A stretch of DNA of 64,000 nucleotides from Trinickia caryophylli (GTDB taxonomy: Bacteria; Pseudomonadota; Gammaproteobacteria; Burkholderiales; Burkholderiaceae): assembly GCF_034424545.1 (NCBI RefSeq), contig NZ_CP139970.1, forward strand, positions 2,480,001 to 2,544,000, written 5' to 3'. The number at the start of each line of letters is the position of its first letter. Position 1 is the stretch's first letter. This document shows, one piece after another, positions 61,521 to 64,000 of the stretch. The translations under genes were made by a program, and so were the position numbers. The notes under the pieces were generated by a model. It was not told the origin of the DNA, did not search any database, and saw nothing but the letters and a program-made list of their open reading frames with translations.

Positions 61521-62842
61521 GGTTGCTCGCTCGGTTGAACATCGGTAACGGGCGAGGAGGCTTCGTCGAGTGCGTGGAGCACTTCGTAGCAGGCGCCCAT
61601 CGTGTGGTAGTCGGTCTTGCCGGCGGGGCTCTTTTCGTCGGTGTACTTGCGGTTGTCGCACGTCAGGATGCGATACCAGGCGCCGTAGCGCTGATCGACG
61701 AAATGCGCCCAGCTATACCGCCAGATCTCGTCGTACCAGTCCCAGAATCGCTCGCTGCCGGTGCGCCGGCCGAGCAGGGCGGCCGTGGCGAGCGTCTCCG
61801 CCTGCACCCAGAAGTATTTGTCGTGGTCGCACACGGTGCCGTCGGGGCCGAAGCCGTAATAGAGCCCGCCGTGCTCGTCGTCCCATGCGTGCGTCAAGGC
61901 CGCGTCGAACAGTTCGATCGCGCGCGGCAACAGCCACGGCAGCGGCCGGTGCCGCTCGAGAATCAGCAGCAGCTTCGCCCACTCGGTCTGATGCCCGGGC
62001 TGAAAGCCCCACGGCCGGAAAATATTCGAGCTGTCGCTTTCGTTGTAGTGCCAGTCGACCGACCAATCGGCATGGAAGTGTTCCCAGACGAGCCCGTGCG
62101 AGAGCTTCGCCTGCCGCTGCGTGATGTTCGTCGCGATGCGCTCGGCTCGATTGAGGTAGACGAGATGGCCCGTGGCTTCGTAAGCGGCCAGCAACGCCTC
62201 GGTGGCGTGCATGTTCGCGTTCTGGCCGCGATAGGTCGACACATGCCAGTCCGGCGTTGCCTCGTCGGCGTAGAGGCCGGCGGCGGCATCCCAGAAGCGG
62301 TGCTCCATCAGCTCGAACGTTTCGGCGATCTGCAGGCGCGCTTCCTCGATTCCGGCGGCGGCAGCGTGCGATTGCGCCAGCAGTACGAACGCGAGACCGT
62401 AGCAGTGGCGCGTGGCGTCGAGCGTGCGCTTTTCGCGGTTGCGCCACTCGATCTCCCAGTCGTAGCCGCGATGTAGCGGGTCCCAGTGCGCCTCGCGCAG
62501 GAACGCGAGGCCGTGGCGCGCGTATTCGAGGTACTGCGGATCGCCGAAGTGCCGATAGGCCATCGCGTAATTGAAGACGAAGCGGCAACTGCTCACGAGA
62601 TGGCGCCGCACGCGGTCGTACACCGTGCCGTCGTCCTTGAAGTAGTGATAGAAGCCGCCCGATGGGTCGTGAACGGTCGGTGCGTAGAAGGCGAGCGTGT
62701 CGGCCACGTGCCCGAGCAGAAATTCGCGATCGCGGAAGTCGTCGACGGGCGGCACCGTGGCGTTCGTGTGCACGGGGCCAGGCAGCCCGTCGAGCGGCTT
62801 CGCGGTTCTCGTCGTCTTGTTCGTATTCGGTAGCTTCGTCAT
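61517..62842 (-). CDS. AGE-family epimerase/isomerase (probable mannose isomerase)
   Basis: A 441-residue (alpha/alpha)6-barrel enzyme of the N-acylglucosamine 2-epimerase family. Typical elements: RHLVSSCRFVFNYAMAYRHFGD, GLAFVLLAQSHAAA, the NANMHATEALLAAYEATG stretch with active-site His, FQPGHQTEWAKLLLIL, and KYFWVQAETLATAALLG with Glu and His. Members isomerise mannose/fructose or epimerise N-acylated sugars and cellobiose. The pairing with a PfkB kinase favours mannose to fructose to phosphorylated fructose. It overlaps both neighbours by four bases, so the three genes form one tightly coupled operon. Confidence 0.9.
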   Translation of the reverse strand: MTKLPNTNKTTRTAKPLDGLPGPVHTNATVPPVDDFRDREFLLGHVADTLAFYAPTVHDPSGGFYHYFKDDGTVYDRVRRHLVSSCRFVFNYAMAYRHFGDPQYLEYARHGLAFLREAHWDPLHRGYDWEIEWRNREKRTLDATRHCYGLAFVLLAQSHAAAAGIEEARLQIAETFELMEHRFWDAAAGLYADEATPDWHVSTYRGQNANMHATEALLAAYEATGHLVYLNRAERIATNITQRQAKLSHGLVWEHFHADWSVDWHYNESDSSNIFRPWGFQPGHQTEWAKLLLILERHRPLPWLLPRAIELFDAALTHAWDDEHGGLYYGFGPDGTVCDHDKYFWVQAETLATAALLGRRTGSERFWDWYDEIWRYSWAHFVDQRYGAWYRILTCDNRKYTDEKSPAGKTDYHTMGACYEVLHALDEASSPVTDVQPSEQP

Positions 62843-63882
62843 GGTGTCGTTTCCGATGGAACGTCTGCCGTGCTGCGCGCAGGCGGCGCGCCCGCGCCGA
62901 TCGTGCTCGCGCGCGCGACGAGCTCGACGGGCAGCAGCACTTCGTATCCGGGGGGCGAGTCGTCGAGCAGCAGTTCGACCCCGCGGGCGCCGAGCGCTTC
63001 CTTGTCCGCCGCAATCGTCGTCAGCGAGGGCGACGCGTGAGCGGCCGCCGGAATATCGTCGAAGCCGACGAACGCGATGTCCTCGGGCACGCGCAAGCCG
63101 CGTGCGAGGCATACCTGCATTGCCGCGAGGGCGGTCACGTCGTTGCTGGCGAAAACCGCGTTCGGCAGCCCGAGCGGCGTGCGGCTGTGTGCATCGAGCA
63201 GGCGCTGCATTGCGAGCGCCGCGCCCGCGGCGGCCGGCAGGCTCGCGTCGCAGATGGTTTCGAGCGAAGGGTCGAAAAGCAGGCCTGCCTCGAAGAAGGC
63301 GCGGCGGTAGCCGAGCGCGCGCTGGGCGATGCTGTAATGGGCCAGCGAGCCGCCGATGAAGGCCACGCGCGTGCGATTCATCGAGAACAGGTGGCGCATC
63401 GCGAGTGCGGCGCCCGCGCCGTTGTCGAGGTTGACCGAGCGCAGGCCCGGAGCCCACAGATCGATCAGCACGAGCGGCCGGCCCATGGCGCCGATGGCCG
63501 CGAGCGTCTCGGGCTCGATGAAGCCGGCCACCGCAATGGCATCGGGCAAGTGCAGCCGCAACTGCTCGGCGATGTCCTCGGTCGGCCCCGCCGTGAGCAG
63601 CGACGGAACGATGCCGCGCGCGCGGCAGGCGTTTTCCACGCCGTGCAGCACGTGCGAGAAGAACGGACTCACCGCGAAATTGTTGTGCTGGCGGTGCAGC
63701 ACGAACGTGAGACGCCGCACGCGCGGACGCAACTGCGCGGCGTCGTAGCCAAGGCGGCGCGCCGTTTCGACGACGCGTGTGCGCGTTGCCTCGGACAGGC
63801 CCGGCTGGTTTTTGAGCGCCCGCGACACCGTGCCGATCGACACATTGGCTGCGCGGGCAATGTCGCGAATGGTCGTCGTCAT
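62839..63882 (-). CDS. LacI-family transcriptional repressor
   Basis: A 347-residue LacI-type regulator. The HTH and hinge helix are at residues 1-60 (TIRDIARAANVSIGTVSRALKNQPGLSEATRTRV), followed by the sugar-binding periplasmic-type domain, with the AFVGFDDIPAAAHASPSLTTI segment near the C-terminus. ATG 63882 follows GAGGG; the frame is open 34 codons further but those residues are not LacI-like. First gene of the LacI-epimerase-kinase operon, so it likely regulates its own transcript through a palindrome 77 bp upstream. Confidence 0.92.
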   Translation of the reverse strand: MTTTIRDIARAANVSIGTVSRALKNQPGLSEATRTRVVETARRLGYDAAQLRPRVRRLTFVLHRQHNNFAVSPFFSHVLHGVENACRARGIVPSLLTAGPTEDIAEQLRLHLPDAIAVAGFIEPETLAAIGAMGRPLVLIDLWAPGLRSVNLDNGAGAALAMRHLFSMNRTRVAFIGGSLAHYSIAQRALGYRRAFFEAGLLFDPSLETICDASLPAAAGAALAMQRLLDAHSRTPLGLPNAVFASNDVTALAAMQVCLARGLRVPEDIAFVGFDDIPAAAHASPSLTTIAADKEALGARGVELLLDDSPPGYEVLLPVELVARASTIGAGAPPARSTADVPSETTP

Positions 63883-63958
63883 CGATCGAGCGCCCTCGAT
63901 TCCCTCTTTTCGAATGTCCGCGATTGTATAGTAAAAATCCTGGAAAACTGCCCATATC

Positions 63959-63980
63959 GGTTCGGGGAATTCCCTGAACC
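63959..63980. promoter_or_regulatory. candidate operator upstream of the LacI gene
   Basis: A 22-bp palindrome with arms GGTTCGGGGAA / TTCCCTGAACC, broken by a single mismatched pair, centred 88 bp before the LacI start. An AT-rich TATAGTAAAAAT stretch (63926-63937) between it and the gene may hold the -10. LacI proteins bind even-length palindromes with a central symmetric core, so the site fits, though CG at the centre of the classic motif is replaced by AATT. The spacer continues past the window edge. Confidence 0.5.
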
Positions 63981-64000
63981 CCATATACCGATTGAATTCT

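Overview
The window is high-GC, gene-dense chromosomal DNA. Its gene content (PrpF/PIG-L/LigK-type gallate or protocatechuate meta-cleavage genes, the kduI-kduD-kdgT uronate cluster, narKGHJI followed by a parvulin-type isomerase, a one-polypeptide indolepyruvate ferredoxin oxidoreductase, a KirBac channel and FlxA-like proteins) points to the Burkholderiaceae (Burkholderia/Paraburkholderia/Trinickia type). Species cannot be fixed by eye. I see no rRNA, tRNA or CRISPR array.

Left part (1-12.8 kb): an aldo/keto reductase; a two-domain phospholipase D-like protein; a hipBA toxin-antitoxin locus preceded by four inverted-repeat operators exactly 51 bp apart; a pectin/uronate catabolic cluster (kduI-kduD and an IclR regulator on the minus strand, divergent from the 2-keto-3-deoxygluconate permease kdgT, with two palindromes between them); a secreted NTF2-like protein; an old-yellow-enzyme-type oxidoreductase divergent from a LysR regulator.

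Aromatic meta-cleavage region (12.8-21.8 kb): a 6-phosphogluconate-dehydrogenase-like oxidoreductase, galD, ligK and galB on the minus strand; an FCD-type GntR regulator; a ring-cleaving dioxygenase encoded as separate beta and alpha subunits; an aromatic-acid MFS transporter; and a LysR regulator carrying two complete N-terminal DNA-binding domains. ligC and ligI, needed for protocatechuate but not for gallate, are absent. This favours gallate, unless the unassigned oxidoreductase fills in.

Middle (22-33 kb): a phytase/esterase-like secreted protein, a FlxA-like coiled-coil protein, an anion permease paired with a DUF3604/PHP-like metallohydrolase, a low-complexity secreted protein, a TonB-dependent receptor with a Zur-box-like palindrome upstream, an ABM monooxygenase and a poxvirus-type topoisomerase IB. 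From 33.1 to 37.2 kb lies a lower-GC accessory stretch: an orphan immunity-like gene, a small membrane protein, a minimal tyrosine recombinase, a LysE exporter, a higBA toxin-antitoxin pair and about 600 bp of gene-poor DNA.

Right part (37.2-64 kb): respiratory nitrate reductase operon narK-G-H-J-I-ppi (minus strand) with FNR-like and NarL-like sites upstream; a lower-GC effector-like gene of unknown family; a methyl-accepting chemotaxis protein with a C-terminal pentapeptide tether; an NCS2 permease; an EAL protein with a C-terminal sensor domain; an orphan branched-chain amino-acid-type binding protein; the indolepyruvate oxidoreductase; a KirBac-type channel; two small unknown proteins; and a translationally coupled LacI regulator - AGE-family epimerase - PfkB sugar kinase operon.
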